DNA of 37,270 nt from Moraxellaceae bacterium. Its GTDB lineage: Bacteria > Pseudomonadota > Gammaproteobacteria > Pseudomonadales > Moraxellaceae. The position numbers and the translations under genes were made by a program. Under the pieces are notes generated by a model, which worked only from the letters and a program-made list of their open reading frames with translations, was not told the origin of the DNA and ran no database searches. Shown here in pieces: positions 1 to 9,616 of this stretch (its first letter is position 1; every line of letters begins with the position of its first letter). Location of the stretch: contig JANYEL010000161.1 in the NCBI GenBank assembly GCA_025363155.1, positions 1 through 37,270 of the forward strand. The letters run 5' to 3'.

Positions 1-86
1 TGCTCTGCTGTCAGTCCATAACCGTCTTTACCCGACAGATAGTGATTGATCACGTCGAGCTTCAGTTCAATCGAATGCTTACTCAT
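1..86 (-). CDS. IS3-family transposase OrfA, N-terminal fragment
   Basis: Reading the minus strand from the ATG at 86-84 gives MSKHSIELKLDVINHYL and about ten more residues before the window ends. This is the usual start of the helix-turn-helix OrfA of IS3/IS150-type elements, which binds the terminal inverted repeats and is normally joined to the DDE-domain OrfB by -1 frameshifting. Only about 28 residues are visible, so integrity of the transposase is unknown. Confidence 0.7.
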   Translation of the reverse strand, partial: MSKHSIELKLDVINHYLSGKDGYGLTAE

Positions 87-140
87 AAAAAACTGCACCT
101 TAATCAGTTGGAGGGTGTCCAACTTTTGGGGTGCAGTTCA
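1..140 (-). mobile_element. IS3-family element, right end, truncated by window edge
   Basis: The element runs off the left edge. Its terminal inverted repeat reads inward from position 140 on the minus strand as TGAACTGCACCCCAAAAGTT, a TG-starting end typical of the IS3 family (IS150-like). The transposase reading frame starts 54 bases inside this end. The other end and the target duplication lie outside the window, so completeness cannot be judged. Confidence 0.75.
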
Positions 141-383
141 AAATGCTTTAGGGCTTTTTTGTTGTCCGTCATCGTCTCAAAAATCATTCGTTGATCAATA
201 AAAGCTCATTAGTAATTGCTTCATCGTTTCTACATCTTCATCAAAACATGCAACCAGTTGCATAAACAAATAACTCACACTACAATCTATACAAAGACGA
301 TAGCCTAAGCGTGCGTAAAAATACGATCCATAAAAACGCCTGCTTGAATTGCCCATTGGCCTAGTCATACAGAGCAAATCGAT
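141..383. other. Intergenic stretch between the IS end and the hydrolase gene
   Basis: No convincing gene. A 67-codon open frame on the minus strand (195-398, TTG start) overlaps the start of the hydrolase gene, has no recognisable domain and no good ribosome-binding site. It could be the 3' remnant of a gene cut by the insertion sequence. The 16-base palindromic motif ATGCAACCAGTTGCAT lies at 248-263, and its first 13 bases recur inside a long palindrome at 10439-10474. Confidence 0.4.
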
Positions 384-1481
384 ATGTTTGTAGTACAAAC
401 CTGCCTCCCTGAGTCAACCAATCAACAACGCATCCGTCCGCAAAAACCACGTATTTATTGCCAAGACAACTCGCACAACCGACAAATTATTCGAAGCTTA
501 GATCAATTGCATCAGATCTTTCGCCCAACTCCGTGGCTATTCAATAGTCATCTCCAACTGATGTTCTTGAGCGCACGAAAAAATAATGCTGCGCAAGCCT
601 ACGATCACATTGAGCAACTCACTATGAGTGACGGTGGTCAGACGGCGTTAGCGTGGGTTGGCTATGAATTACCACCGACCACACCTACGATCGTTGTCTT
701 GCATACACTCACGGGTAGTCCGCAAAGCATGCAGGAACTGGTGGTTGATCTACACAACACGACTGGATGGCGCGTGGTACTTTGCGTGCGTCGTGGTCAT
801 GCCGACCTGCCGCTGACTCAGCCACAGTTTAATATTTTCGGTTCAGTGACTGATTTGCACGAGCAGCTCGGCATTATCCATACTCGCCTACCCGAGTCCG
901 CACTCTATGGTGTCGGCTCATCCGCAGGTTCTGGGTTACTGGTGCGCTATTTGGGCACGATGGGCGAGAAAAGCCTATTGCGCGCTGGGTTTGCATATAG
1001 TCCGGGTTACAACACCGATACGGGTTTTGACCATATTCAGCCATTTTACAGTCGTTATATGACCAAAAAATTGCTGAGGAAGTTCGTCGAGCCTCATGCA
1101 AAAAGCATCGCGCACCTCCCGACGTTTAGTCACCTACGAAAAGCGCAAAGTTTAAGTGAGTTTAGTCGACACGCTTTCGAGTTTGCAGGTTACAGCAGTC
1201 ATGCAGAATATGCGCACGACATCAACCCGATGCTTGTCTTTAAGCAGATCCACATCCCAATGATGATCCTCAACGCTGAAGATGATCCTGTCTGCAATAT
1301 TCAGAATGCTGCACCTTACTTGGACAGCATGCGCAAAATGCCTAACGTCATCCTTGTCACCACAGCGCAAGGCAGTCATTGTGCGCATTATGAAGGTTGG
1401 CGCGCTAAATCTTGGGCTGCGCGATTAATTGGGCAATATTTAAAGACCATGCATAAGATGCCTCTTCAGTCATTGGAATAA
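384..1481 (+). CDS. alpha/beta hydrolase, YheT/ABHD1-3-like (COG0429)
   Basis: This 365-residue protein looks like a cytoplasmic or membrane-associated alpha/beta-fold esterase. Residues about 47-57 (FRPTPWLFNSHLQ) match the P-x-W-L-x-N-x-H-L-Q entry motif of the YheT/ABHD3 group. The nucleophile elbow is GSSAG (Ser180), the acid is in NAEDDP (Asp299 or Asp300), and the His is in GSHCAHYEG (His331 or His334), so the triad looks complete. The first 45 residues precede the conserved region; ATG at 384 is the only upstream ATG in frame, but its ribosome-binding site is weak, so the true start may lie further in. Substrates in this family are medium or long acyl esters; the exact one here is unknown. 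It stands alone, 211 bases before the SDR gene. Confidence 0.75.
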   Translation: MFVVQTCLPESTNQQRIRPQKPRIYCQDNSHNRQIIRSLDQLHQIFRPTPWLFNSHLQLMFLSARKNNAAQAYDHIEQLTMSDGGQTALAWVGYELPPTTPTIVVLHTLTGSPQSMQELVVDLHNTTGWRVVLCVRRGHADLPLTQPQFNIFGSVTDLHEQLGIIHTRLPESALYGVGSSAGSGLLVRYLGTMGEKSLLRAGFAYSPGYNTDTGFDHIQPFYSRYMTKKLLRKFVEPHAKSIAHLPTFSHLRKAQSLSEFSRHAFEFAGYSSHAEYAHDINPMLVFKQIHIPMMILNAEDDPVCNIQNAAPYLDSMRKMPNVILVTTAQGSHCAHYEGWRAKSWAARLIGQYLKTMHKMPLQSLE

Positions 1482-1692
1482 GTCAAAGCATCTTCGGATG
1501 ATAAAAAACCTAGATTGTCTGGAAGTGCTTCTGGGCAATCAAATATTCCCAGCACAAAAACAGCTTTCCATTGAAAATACCCATCGACTTTGTACAGCTA
1601 AATCCATCAAAAATGAGTAAGATTGACCGTCAACGCAACATCTCAAAAATCAAATTATTTTTAAAGTTTTTATTGGATTTAAGGAACACAAG

Positions 1693-2607
1693 ATGAGTGA
1701 TCTCAAAGGAAAAACCGTTGCCGTCACGGGTGCGAGTGGCATGATCGGTGTTTATCTCTGCCGTAGTTTGCTGCGTGCTGGCGCGAAGGTCATTGGCGTG
1801 GTGCGTAATCCTGAGAAGGCGGCTTTCCTCGCGGCTGAAGGCGTCGTGTTTCGTAAAGCAGATTTAGCGGATACCGCAGCACTGACTGCTGCATTTCAGG
1901 GTTGTGATGCGGTGATTGCGAATGCGGCGATGTATGTGGCGACCAAAAGTATGTCGGCATGGGAAGACCATGAAAAAGCCAACCTTGATGGCACGCACAA
2001 CGTGTACCAAGCCGCACATGACGCTGGCGTGAAGCGCATTATTCAGATCAGTACCTTTGGGATTTATCGTTGGTCAATTCTGCATCCCATGAATGAACAG
2101 CAAAAACAATTGAATGGCATTAAACGTCAGGGCGGCCCATATCGCGCAACGAAACAGATCAGTGAGGTGCTGGGCTGGGAATTGGCGAATATTCTGCAAT
2201 TGGATATGACGGCATTACGTCCAAGTCTGGTTTATGGTGCGCGTGATTACAATACGTTGAAACCGATGTATCGCTTGCTGAAATTGCCGTTCTTACCATT
2301 ACCGAGCATCTCTTTGCCGTTTGTGTATGCTGGGGATGTTGCGGATGCGGCTGTTGGCGCACTGAAAAATGATGCGAGTATCGGTCAGTCCTATAATGTC
2401 TGCGGTGAAGGGCATCAGTTTTCGGACTTTTTTAAAGCATTGGTTAAGGCAAAAGGTTATGGACCGAAGGTCTATGCTGCGCCTCTATTGATTGGCATTC
2501 GTGTGGATAACAGTAAAGCAGAACGTGATATCGGATTTAGAAATCGTCCGATTGATGTGGCGCTAAGTGAGATTGTGGCTGAAGAGAAAAAAGAAAAGGC
2601 CGCTTAA
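1693..2607 (+). CDS. NAD(P)-dependent epimerase/dehydratase, extended SDR
   Basis: The 304-residue protein begins with a Rossmann dinucleotide-binding motif, TGASGMIG (residues 12-19). It carries the SDR catalytic pair YRATK (Tyr150, Lys154) with a candidate Ser/Thr at STF (residues 120-122). This is the architecture of extended SDRs such as 3-beta-hydroxysteroid dehydrogenase/isomerase-like and sugar epimerase proteins; the substrate cannot be read from sequence. The start is set by AAGGA about 8 bases before the ATG. The extreme C-terminus (VDNSKAERDIGF through EKKEKAA) recurs as an orphan fragment at 16396-16572, showing that this gene once had a paralogue nearby. It converges on the AraC gene across a hairpin. 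Confidence 0.8.
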   Translation: MSDLKGKTVAVTGASGMIGVYLCRSLLRAGAKVIGVVRNPEKAAFLAAEGVVFRKADLADTAALTAAFQGCDAVIANAAMYVATKSMSAWEDHEKANLDGTHNVYQAAHDAGVKRIIQISTFGIYRWSILHPMNEQQKQLNGIKRQGGPYRATKQISEVLGWELANILQLDMTALRPSLVYGARDYNTLKPMYRLLKLPFLPLPSISLPFVYAGDVADAAVGALKNDASIGQSYNVCGEGHQFSDFFKALVKAKGYGPKVYAAPLLIGIRVDNSKAERDIGFRNRPIDVALSEIVAEEKKEKAA

Positions 2608-2638
2608 TTTATTTTAAGTAATCCACAAATTGTATTGG

Positions 2639-2664
2639 GTTTGGCGTAACGCATTGCGCCAAAC
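2639..2664. terminator. Hairpin between convergent SDR and AraC genes
   Basis: GTTTGGCG (2639-2646) pairs perfectly with CGCCAAAC (2657-2664) around a 10-base loop. It sits between two convergent stop codons, so a bidirectional terminator is likely, though neither side has a long T-tract. Confidence 0.55.
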
Positions 2665-2685
2665 ACAAGTTAATGACGTGCATCC

Positions 2686-3735
2686 TTACATTAAGCGCAT
2701 CCGAAATTCATTCGGGCCGACCTTGGCGATGGCTTTGAACGCACGCGTAAAGTTAGCAAGATCCGAATATCCTAATTCATACGCAATTTGCGTCGCAGTC
2801 ATTTGAGGATTCGCCAGCATTTCTAACGATCGTTCATGGCGAATTTTTTTTGAAAGTTGACGAAACCCTACCCCTTCACTTTTCAAATACCGATCAAGCG
2901 TTCGTGCAGACAAATTTAATAATTTAGCCAAATCACCCAGCGTGGCGATGCCATCGCTAGACTCACGCAGCATCATACTGACCCAATCGACGACCTTCCC
3001 ATCGGTCATAAAATGACGGATCTGATCTCGGCAACGATTTTCAACCATTTGCAGCGAATACGGATCTGCAAGTGCTAAGGCGTGTTGACCAATTTCGGCA
3101 GGCAGTTTGAATCGAACTCCTGGTGTGGCTTCCCATGAAAAGTGGCAACGCGCTTCTTTTAATTCAAGATAGCGAGCAATGTGAACAGGTTCAGGAATTG
3201 AAAAGTAGAGATCATATCTCGGCATTCGCTGCTCTAACAAATCACGCAATACGAAATGCAATGCAACGGCAATCGCTTCGATATGAAAGACTAAAGTTTT
3301 AGAGTTCATTGAAACGATCGGTTCGACAATAAAATCAATCTGGTTGCGATCATTTCGATATTGCGTGCGAAAAGTCGGCATGATGAGCCGAAAATACCGA
3401 GCAACTAAACGCATGGCCACTTCAATCGTCGAGCTAGTCTGAATGCCGTATCCCAGAATGGCATGTGATGTCAGTTTCAATGATTTACCCAGTTCCACTG
3501 CAATATCACTGCGCTGTGATATCTGAGAAACGGCTTCGATTAAGCGTTCAACTTGCTCCAAAGTCAGCAATGCATTCGGTTGTATCAGTGCCCCATAGTC
3601 AATATTCGCCGACTCTAAAACTTGCTTAAAGTGAATGCTTTCTCGCTCTAATACCGCTCCCAAATACAGATAGTATCTTGCTGGGATTTCAGGGACATTG
3701 ATTTTCATCATTCGTGACTTTTTATGTGAGTGCAT
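2686..3735 (-). CDS. alkR: AraC-family regulator, AlkR-like
   Basis: The 349-residue protein has an N-terminal ligand-binding domain of the Arabinose_bd type (PF12625-like, roughly residues 20-200) and a C-terminal pair of helix-turn-helix motifs. The first HTH reads GDLAKLLNLSARTLDRYL and the second TATQIAYELGYSDLANFTRA. It is transcribed divergently from an alkane monooxygenase. In Acinetobacter, alkR lies next to alkM and activates it in response to n-alkanes, so the context strongly suggests the same role. The start is uncertain: ATG at 3735 gives the longest form, and MMKIN nine codons in is an alternative. The intergenic DNA holds spaced direct repeats suited to an AraC-type activator. 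Confidence 0.75.
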   Translation of the reverse strand: MHSHKKSRMMKINVPEIPARYYLYLGAVLERESIHFKQVLESANIDYGALIQPNALLTLEQVERLIEAVSQISQRSDIAVELGKSLKLTSHAILGYGIQTSSTIEVAMRLVARYFRLIMPTFRTQYRNDRNQIDFIVEPIVSMNSKTLVFHIEAIAVALHFVLRDLLEQRMPRYDLYFSIPEPVHIARYLELKEARCHFSWEATPGVRFKLPAEIGQHALALADPYSLQMVENRCRDQIRHFMTDGKVVDWVSMMLRESSDGIATLGDLAKLLNLSARTLDRYLKSEGVGFRQLSKKIRHERSLEMLANPQMTATQIAYELGYSDLANFTRAFKAIAKVGPNEFRMRLM

Positions 3736-3746
3736 CCATTGTCTTA

Positions 3747-3788
3747 AAATGACAATATAATGTCAATAAATGACAAGTACAAAATGAC
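3747..3788. promoter_or_regulatory. Direct repeats in the alkR-alkM promoter region, candidate AlkR site
   Basis: AAATGACAA occurs at 3747-3755 and again at 3768-3776, exactly 21 bases apart (two helical turns). An inverted TGTCA sits between them (3761-3765) and a further AAAATGAC follows at 3781-3788. AraC-family activators commonly bind spaced direct repeats like these. That AlkR binds here is inference. Confidence 0.45.
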
Positions 3789-3833
3789 TGATCATCAGAT
3801 ACTAACCTCACCATTCACCCATTGATTGCTGAG

Positions 3834-5048
3834 ATGATGATGAGCGCATTAATGAAAGAAACCGTATTCGACAATCAGAGTAATAATCAAAATACCGCCA
3901 AATATGTCGATAAGAAAAGGCTGTTATGGCTACTTGGCCCCTCATTTCCTGCCTTCGGTATTGCAGCGATGGCAGGTTATCAGTTTGGTCCAAAATGGAC
4001 TCGCAAGATCTTTGCTGGTTTTGGTCCAATTTTGATGCATGGTATTGTTCCGACATTGGATAAACTGATCGGTGAAGATCAACAAAATCCCCCGAACTCA
4101 GCGATTAAGCAGTTAGAAGATGATCCTTATTACGCCACTATCGTCAAACTATATATCCCTCTGCAATATGCAGCAAATATCTACGGCGCGTATTTGGCGA
4201 GTCGTAAAAGTACGCCTCTCGTCGATCAGATCTTATTAGGAACCTTACTGGGCGTAATCAATGGGACTGCAATCAACACCGCACATGAACTCTGTCATAA
4301 ACACAGTAAAATAGATCACTATCTGTCTCATCTAGCATTAGCACCCACAGGATATAACCATTTTCGAGTAGAGCACCCGTATGGGCATCATCGCCGCGTT
4401 GCGACGCCAGAAGATCCAGCTTCGTCAAAAATGGGCGAGTCTTTTTGGAAGTTTTTACCGCGAACAGTAATCGGAAGTTTTAAGTCTGCGATTGAAATCG
4501 AAACGAAACGTCTTGCCCGTAAAGATCAAAAATTCTGGTCGATTCACAACGAGTTAATCCATGGCTGGCTGGCTTCGGCGACCTTTCATGGTGGGCTCAT
4601 TGCGATTTTTGGTAAACGGACGATTCCATTTTTAGCGACGCAATCTTTGTACGGCATTACGCTGTTTGAAATTATTAACTATGTTGAACATTATGGCTTG
4701 AAACGCGAAGATCTGGGCAATGGCAAATATGCGCGAACCATGCCTGAACATAGCTGGAATAATAACAATGTGGTCACCAATTTATTCCTATACCAGCTAC
4801 AGCGTCACTCCGATCATCATGCAAATCCAACGCGAAGTTTCCAAGCCTTGAGACATTTTGAGGATGCACCGCAGTTACCAAGTGGTTATGGTTCAATGAT
4901 TGTATATGCTCTCTTTCCGAAATGGTGGTTTAGCGTCATGGATCAAAAAGTTGTGGATCACTACCAAGGCGACTTGAATAAAGCCAATATGGATCCGGAA
5001 GCAAAAGCGCATTTATTTGAAAAGTATCATGTGAATGCAGAGACCTAA
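3834..5048 (+). CDS. alkM: Alkane 1-monooxygenase (AlkB/AlkM family), copy 1
   Basis: This integral-membrane di-iron enzyme hydroxylates the terminal carbon of n-alkanes with electrons from rubredoxin. With the start taken at ATG 3834 it has 404 residues, normal for the family. The histidine boxes are intact: HELCH (151-155), EHPYGHH followed by RRVATPEDPAS (from 180), the AlkB signature HYG (286-288) and QRHSDHH (323-329). Hydrophobic stretches at about 30-50, 57-75, 105-120 and 130-150 fit the multi-pass fold. ATG codons at 3834, 3837, 3840 and 3852 are all possible starts and none has a strong ribosome-binding site. The rubredoxin gene follows 65 bases later. A second, clearly homologous copy lies at 19252-20472. 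Confidence 0.93.
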   Translation: MMMSALMKETVFDNQSNNQNTAKYVDKKRLLWLLGPSFPAFGIAAMAGYQFGPKWTRKIFAGFGPILMHGIVPTLDKLIGEDQQNPPNSAIKQLEDDPYYATIVKLYIPLQYAANIYGAYLASRKSTPLVDQILLGTLLGVINGTAINTAHELCHKHSKIDHYLSHLALAPTGYNHFRVEHPYGHHRRVATPEDPASSKMGESFWKFLPRTVIGSFKSAIEIETKRLARKDQKFWSIHNELIHGWLASATFHGGLIAIFGKRTIPFLATQSLYGITLFEIINYVEHYGLKREDLGNGKYARTMPEHSWNNNNVVTNLFLYQLQRHSDHHANPTRSFQALRHFEDAPQLPSGYGSMIVYALFPKWWFSVMDQKVVDHYQGDLNKANMDPEAKAHLFEKYHVNAET

Positions 5049-5113
5049 TTTTTTATGTCGCAATGAATATATGTTTTGCTGATGAATAACTCTTTGAATG
5101 AATAGAGGATGAG

Positions 5114-5278
5114 ATGAAACAGTATCACTGCGTTGTTTGTGGTTTGATTTACGATGAAACGGAAGGCTGGCCTCAAGATGGCATTGCAGCAGGGACACGC
5201 TGGGAAGATATTCCTGACAGTTGGGTGTGTCCTGATTGCGGGGTGGCGAAAGTAGATTTTGAAATGGTCGAAATCTGA
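5114..5278 (+). CDS. Rubredoxin, alkane hydroxylase electron carrier
   Basis: A 54-residue protein starting [15 protein letters not shown] and containing [17 protein letters not shown]. The two C-x-x-C-G knuckles (CVVCG and CPDCG) bind a single iron. The length is that of small AlkG2/RubA-type rubredoxins, which pass electrons from rubredoxin reductase to AlkB. It lies 65 bases downstream of the alkane monooxygenase on the same strand, with GAGGATGAG just before the ATG, so cotranscription is likely. In Acinetobacter baylyi the rubredoxin and its reductase (rubAB) are encoded apart from alkM, so this linkage differs from that arrangement. No rubredoxin reductase gene is in the window. Confidence 0.93.
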   Translation: MKQYHCVVCGLIYDETEGWPQDGIAAGTRWEDIPDSWVCPDCGVAKVDFEMVEI

Positions 5279-5306
5279 GGTCACGTAAATATTACCAGCG
5301 ATAAAA

Positions 5307-5330
5307 AAGCCCCATCAATTGACGGGGCTT
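5307..5330. terminator. Bidirectional terminator between rubredoxin and acyl-CoA dehydrogenase genes
   Basis: AAGCCCC (5307-5313) pairs with GGGGCTT (5324-5330). A run of As precedes the stem, giving a U-tract for the minus-strand operon; the plus side has a weaker TTATTAAT. It lies between convergent genes. Confidence 0.75.
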
Positions 5331-5359
5331 ATTAATATCAGGGCTTTAGTTAAATCAAA

Positions 5360-6505
<1,146 letters not shown>

Positions 6506-6569
6506 AACGGTTACTCCACCACAAAGTTAATTAAGACATTTTTCAAAATCAATGCAGTCAACAATACAA

Positions 6570-7400
6570 TTAAGTCGAAACTAAGCCACCGCCACAAACG
6601 AGCGTTTGACCACTGATATAGTTGGATTCTGGCGTACAAAGCAGATACACCGAATTAGCCGCTTCTTCAGGTGTGCCTGCACGACCGAGAGGAATAGAAC
6701 GCTCAAACATTTTCGCTAAATCAGGATTCAAACCCACTTTGATCTGACGACCTTCAATATCAACAGAGGCATTGGCATCCGCTGTTGCTTCGGTCAAACG
6801 AGTTTTAATAAAACCAAACGCAACACAATTCACGTTCACTTTCATACGCCCCCACTCTTTGGCGAGCGCCAAGGTCAGGCCCACAATCCCAGCCTTGCCT
6901 GCTGAATAATTCGCTTGGCCTGCATTACCACCCAAACCTGCGATAGATGAAATATTAACCACTTTACGAAACACTTCCTGACCCGCTTCAGCTTCAGATT
7001 TACTTAATGCACGAATCACTGGCTGAGCGGCACGCAATATACGGAACGGCGCTTTTAAATGTACATCAAGAATGGCATCCCACTGCTCATCTGACATTTT
7101 TTGAATCACGTTATCCCACGTATAACCTGCATTATTGATAATAATATCTAAGCCTTGGAAATGATCGACCGCTGTTTGCACAAAGCGTTCAGCAAAGCCA
7201 TCGGCAGTGACACTACCCACACACGCAACGGCTTCCCCGCCAGCCGCTTTAATTGCTTCGACGACTTCAAGTGCAGGTGCTTCATCCAAGTCATTGACGA
7301 CGACGCGTGCGCCGTGATGGGCTAATTTCAGTGCAATCGCACGACCAATACCGCGTCCCGAGCCTGAAACAATGGCGACTTTTCCAGCTAAATTTTGCAT
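6570..7400 (-). CDS. SDR-family 3-hydroxyacyl-CoA dehydrogenase (MFE-2/FabG-like)
   Basis: The 276-residue classical SDR has the cofactor motif SGSGRGIG (12-19), the NNAG motif in INNAGYTWDN, a catalytic Ser in NISSIAG and the YSAGK pair. Length and order fit a tetrameric NAD(P)H-dependent oxidoreductase. An insertion (SKSEAEAGQEVFRK) before the catalytic Ser resembles the SDR domain of peroxisomal multifunctional enzyme type 2 and related actinobacterial acyl-CoA SDRs. Placed after two MaoC-fold hydratase genes, it most likely oxidises the (R)-3-hydroxyacyl-CoA they produce. The gaps to its neighbours are about 60 bases on each side, consistent with one operon. Confidence 0.85.
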   Translation of the reverse strand: MQNLAGKVAIVSGSGRGIGRAIALKLAHHGARVVVNDLDEAPALEVVEAIKAAGGEAVACVGSVTADGFAERFVQTAVDHFQGLDIIINNAGYTWDNVIQKMSDEQWDAILDVHLKAPFRILRAAQPVIRALSKSEAEAGQEVFRKVVNISSIAGLGGNAGQANYSAGKAGIVGLTLALAKEWGRMKVNVNCVAFGFIKTRLTEATADANASVDIEGRQIKVGLNPDLAKMFERSIPLGRAGTPEEAANSVYLLCTPESNYISGQTLVCGGGLVST

Positions 7401-7459
7401 ATATTGTTCTCTTCAATTAATTGTTGAAAATTTGATTCCACATTCCATTTTTGAATGCA

Positions 7460-7885
7460 TTAAATGGCAATCAACGCATCACCGATGATTTTCACATCAC
7501 CGTTTTGATTGCTGACTTGTAGCTCTAACTTGAGCAACTGCTTCCCATCACGATCAAATTTCTCGACGACTTTCCCAGTGCAATGCGGCTGATCCGACAG
7601 ATGGGTAATGCCAGCAAAGCGTGCATTGAACTCAACAATCTGACGCTGCGGCACCCATTGGGTGAGCAAGCGACCAAGCCATGCCATTGAGAGCATGCCA
7701 TGAGCAAACACATCGGGCATTCCCGCTTTTTTGGCAAAATCGCTGTCGATATGAATCGGATTATGATCGCCTGAAGCACCCGCAAATAACGCCAATGTCG
7801 TGCGCGTGATCGGTGGTAAAACCAAAGGTGGCAACAGATCGCCGACGTTAATGGCGTGATAATCTCTAGGCATAAAAGTAGTCAT
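7460..7885 (-). CDS. MaoC-like (R)-specific enoyl-CoA hydratase, catalytic subunit
   Basis: A 141-residue hot-dog-fold protein containing the hydratase-2 motif GDHNPIHID, with the catalytic Asp and His, followed by FAHGMLSM. The start is the ATG at 7885 (MTTFMPRDYH), preceded by AAGGAC; a longer frame extends upstream into the previous gene and is unlikely to be translated. The upstream gene encodes a second MaoC-fold protein that lacks this motif, and the two ORFs are only 10 bases apart. By analogy with two-subunit MaoC hydratases such as mycobacterial HadAB and ChsH1/ChsH2, the pair probably forms a heteromer with this subunit supplying the active site. Confidence 0.85.
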   Translation of the reverse strand: MTTFMPRDYHAINVGDLLPPLVLPPITRTTLALFAGASGDHNPIHIDSDFAKKAGMPDVFAHGMLSMAWLGRLLTQWVPQRQIVEFNARFAGITHLSDQPHCTGKVVEKFDRDGKQLLKLELQVSNQNGDVKIIGDALIAI

Positions 7886-7895
7886 GATCTGTCCT

Positions 7896-8339
7896 TTATC
7901 CGTGGCGCTGAACGATGGTATTACGCAAATCAGCCACATGTTCACCGTGTTGGTTGCTCACTTTGATTTCCTTCACGATGAACTCCAATGCGCCGTTTTT
8001 CTTGTCATAAATATCGACAATACGCGACTCAAACGTCAATATATCTCCAGCACACGCAGGGGTGTGATAGTGAAACGACTGCTCACCATGCAGAACTCGC
8101 TCAAGATTCAGACCCGCCTCGGCAAGCCACGCAAACGCATTCGGCTGTTCAATATCGAGTCCAAAAAGAAAAGTTGGCGGCACTAATACCGAACGATAGC
8201 CAGCCGCACGCGCAGCGGTTTCATCAAAATAAATCGGATCAGTTTCACCAATCACTTCAGCAAAAAACCGAAGACGACCTTTTTCAAGGTCAACCGTATA
8301 TGCTGGAAAAACTCTACCGATAAGACTTTTATCAATCAT
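7896..8339 (-). CDS. FAS1-like/MaoC N-terminal dehydratase-domain protein, partner subunit
   Basis: A 147-residue protein of the MaoC_dehydrat_N type (PF13452-like). It contains GETDPIYFDETAARAAGY and VLVPPTFLFGLD, which align with the hot-dog motif but have Tyr where the hydratase has its catalytic His. The start is the ATG at 8339 (MIDKSLIGRV); the frame continues 48 bases upstream into the thiolase stop region. It lies 17 bases after the thiolase stop and 10 bases before the catalytic MaoC gene. Most likely it is the structural, substrate-binding half of a heteromeric enoyl-CoA hydratase. Confidence 0.8.
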   Translation of the reverse strand: MIDKSLIGRVFPAYTVDLEKGRLRFFAEVIGETDPIYFDETAARAAGYRSVLVPPTFLFGLDIEQPNAFAWLAEAGLNLERVLHGEQSFHYHTPACAGDILTFESRIVDIYDKKNGALEFIVKEIKVSNQHGEHVADLRNTIVQRHG

Positions 8340-8356
8340 GATAGTGCTCCTATCGA

Positions 8357-9541
8357 TTATTGAGATTGATAAAGCGTGACAACACACGCGCCACCTAAAC
8401 CTAAATTGTGCTGCAAGGCATTTTTTGCACCGTTCACTTGGCGCGCATCGGCGTTGCCGCGTAGTTGCTGCGTGAGTTCATAGCATTGCGCCAACCCTGT
8501 TGCACCGAGAGGATGTCCTTTGGAAAGTAAACCTCCTGAAGGATTCGTCACGACTTGACCGCCATAAGTATTGTCACCGGCTAGGATAAATTGCTCTGCG
8601 CCGCCGAGCGGACATAAGCCCAAACCTTCGTAAGTAATCAGTTCGTTGTGAGCAAAACAGTCATGCAATTCGATGACATCAATGTCTTTTGGCCCAATTC
8701 CTGCGGCTTCATACACTTGTTTTGCCGCAGCTGCAGTCATATCAAAACCAACCAATTGCATCATATCTCGCGCTTCAAACGTACTTGCGGTATCGGTGGT
8801 CATCGCTTGTGCCGCGATAAAAACATCCGTCCGCAAACCATGCCGTTTAGCAAAATCTTCTGAGACCAGAATCGTCGCCGCCGCACCACAAGTCGGCGGA
8901 CAAGCCATCAGACGCGTCATCACCCCCTCCCACATCACAGGTGCAGCCATCACATCGGCTTCGGTCACTTCTTTTCGAAATAGCGCCAATGGATTATTGA
9001 CCGCATGACGACTTGCTTTCGCACGAATTTTGGCAAAGGTCTCAAGTTTGGTGCCATATTTCTGCATGTGTGATAAACCTGCGCCGCCGAACATGCGTAA
9101 CGCCATCGGCACTTCATGCATTCCGACAAGATCATCCGTTAACGCATTAAAATCATTAAACGGATTAGGACGATCGTTGAAAACCGAGCCCAACGCTCCT
9201 GGATTCATTTGCTCAAAACCCAACGCGATCACACAATCAGCAGCACCACTGGCAATTGCTTGACGTGCCAGAAAAAGCGCTGTCGAACCTGTTGAGCAGT
9301 TATTATTGACATTAATCACAGGAATACCTGTCATACCCAGTGGATACAAGGCTTTCTGACCACTTGTCGAATCGCCATACACATAACCCACATAGGCTTG
9401 TTGAACAGATGCATAAGGAATACCCGCATCCTGCAACGCCAGACGACCCGCTTCCGTACCCATGACGTCATACGCTGGACCTGCACCTGGTTTCGTGAAT
9501 GGAATCATTCCTACGCCTGCAACAAATACTTTACGACTCAT
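8357..9541 (-). CDS. SCP2/SCPx-type thiolase (acetyl-CoA acyltransferase)
   Basis: This 394-residue enzyme would cleave 3-ketoacyl-CoA with CoA. NNNCSTGSTALF places the nucleophilic cysteine at Cys82. HDCFAHNELITYEGLGLCP and GGLLSKGHPLGATGLAQC are the other hallmarks of the sterol-carrier-protein-x thiolases, and the C-terminus NLGLGGACVVTLY is close to the animal peroxisomal enzyme. SCPx thiolases act on branched or bulky acyl chains as well as straight ones. It is the first gene of a five-gene minus-strand operon and is divergent from a TetR gene, which probably controls it. No DUF35 partner gene, often seen with bacterial SCP2 thiolases, is present. Confidence 0.88.
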   Translation of the reverse strand: MSRKVFVAGVGMIPFTKPGAGPAYDVMGTEAGRLALQDAGIPYASVQQAYVGYVYGDSTSGQKALYPLGMTGIPVINVNNNCSTGSTALFLARQAIASGAADCVIALGFEQMNPGALGSVFNDRPNPFNDFNALTDDLVGMHEVPMALRMFGGAGLSHMQKYGTKLETFAKIRAKASRHAVNNPLALFRKEVTEADVMAAPVMWEGVMTRLMACPPTCGAAATILVSEDFAKRHGLRTDVFIAAQAMTTDTASTFEARDMMQLVGFDMTAAAAKQVYEAAGIGPKDIDVIELHDCFAHNELITYEGLGLCPLGGAEQFILAGDNTYGGQVVTNPSGGLLSKGHPLGATGLAQCYELTQQLRGNADARQVNGAKNALQHNLGLGGACVVTLYQSQ

Positions 9542-9616
9542 ACTGTGCTTCCTTCATGTGAATGGTTGCCCTTACAGGACATAATCGACTGGTAGAATAT
9601 ATTGCTTTTTTAATTA

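Noticed and set aside
195-398. 67-codon minus-strand frame next to the left IS end
   Set aside because: TTG start, no ribosome-binding site, no domain, and it overlaps the hydrolase start. It could be a gene remnant but nothing supports it.
384-2607. Hydrolase and SDR as one operon
   Set aside because: The genes are 211 bases apart and the SDR has its own ribosome-binding site and room for a promoter; co-transcription is possible but unsupported.
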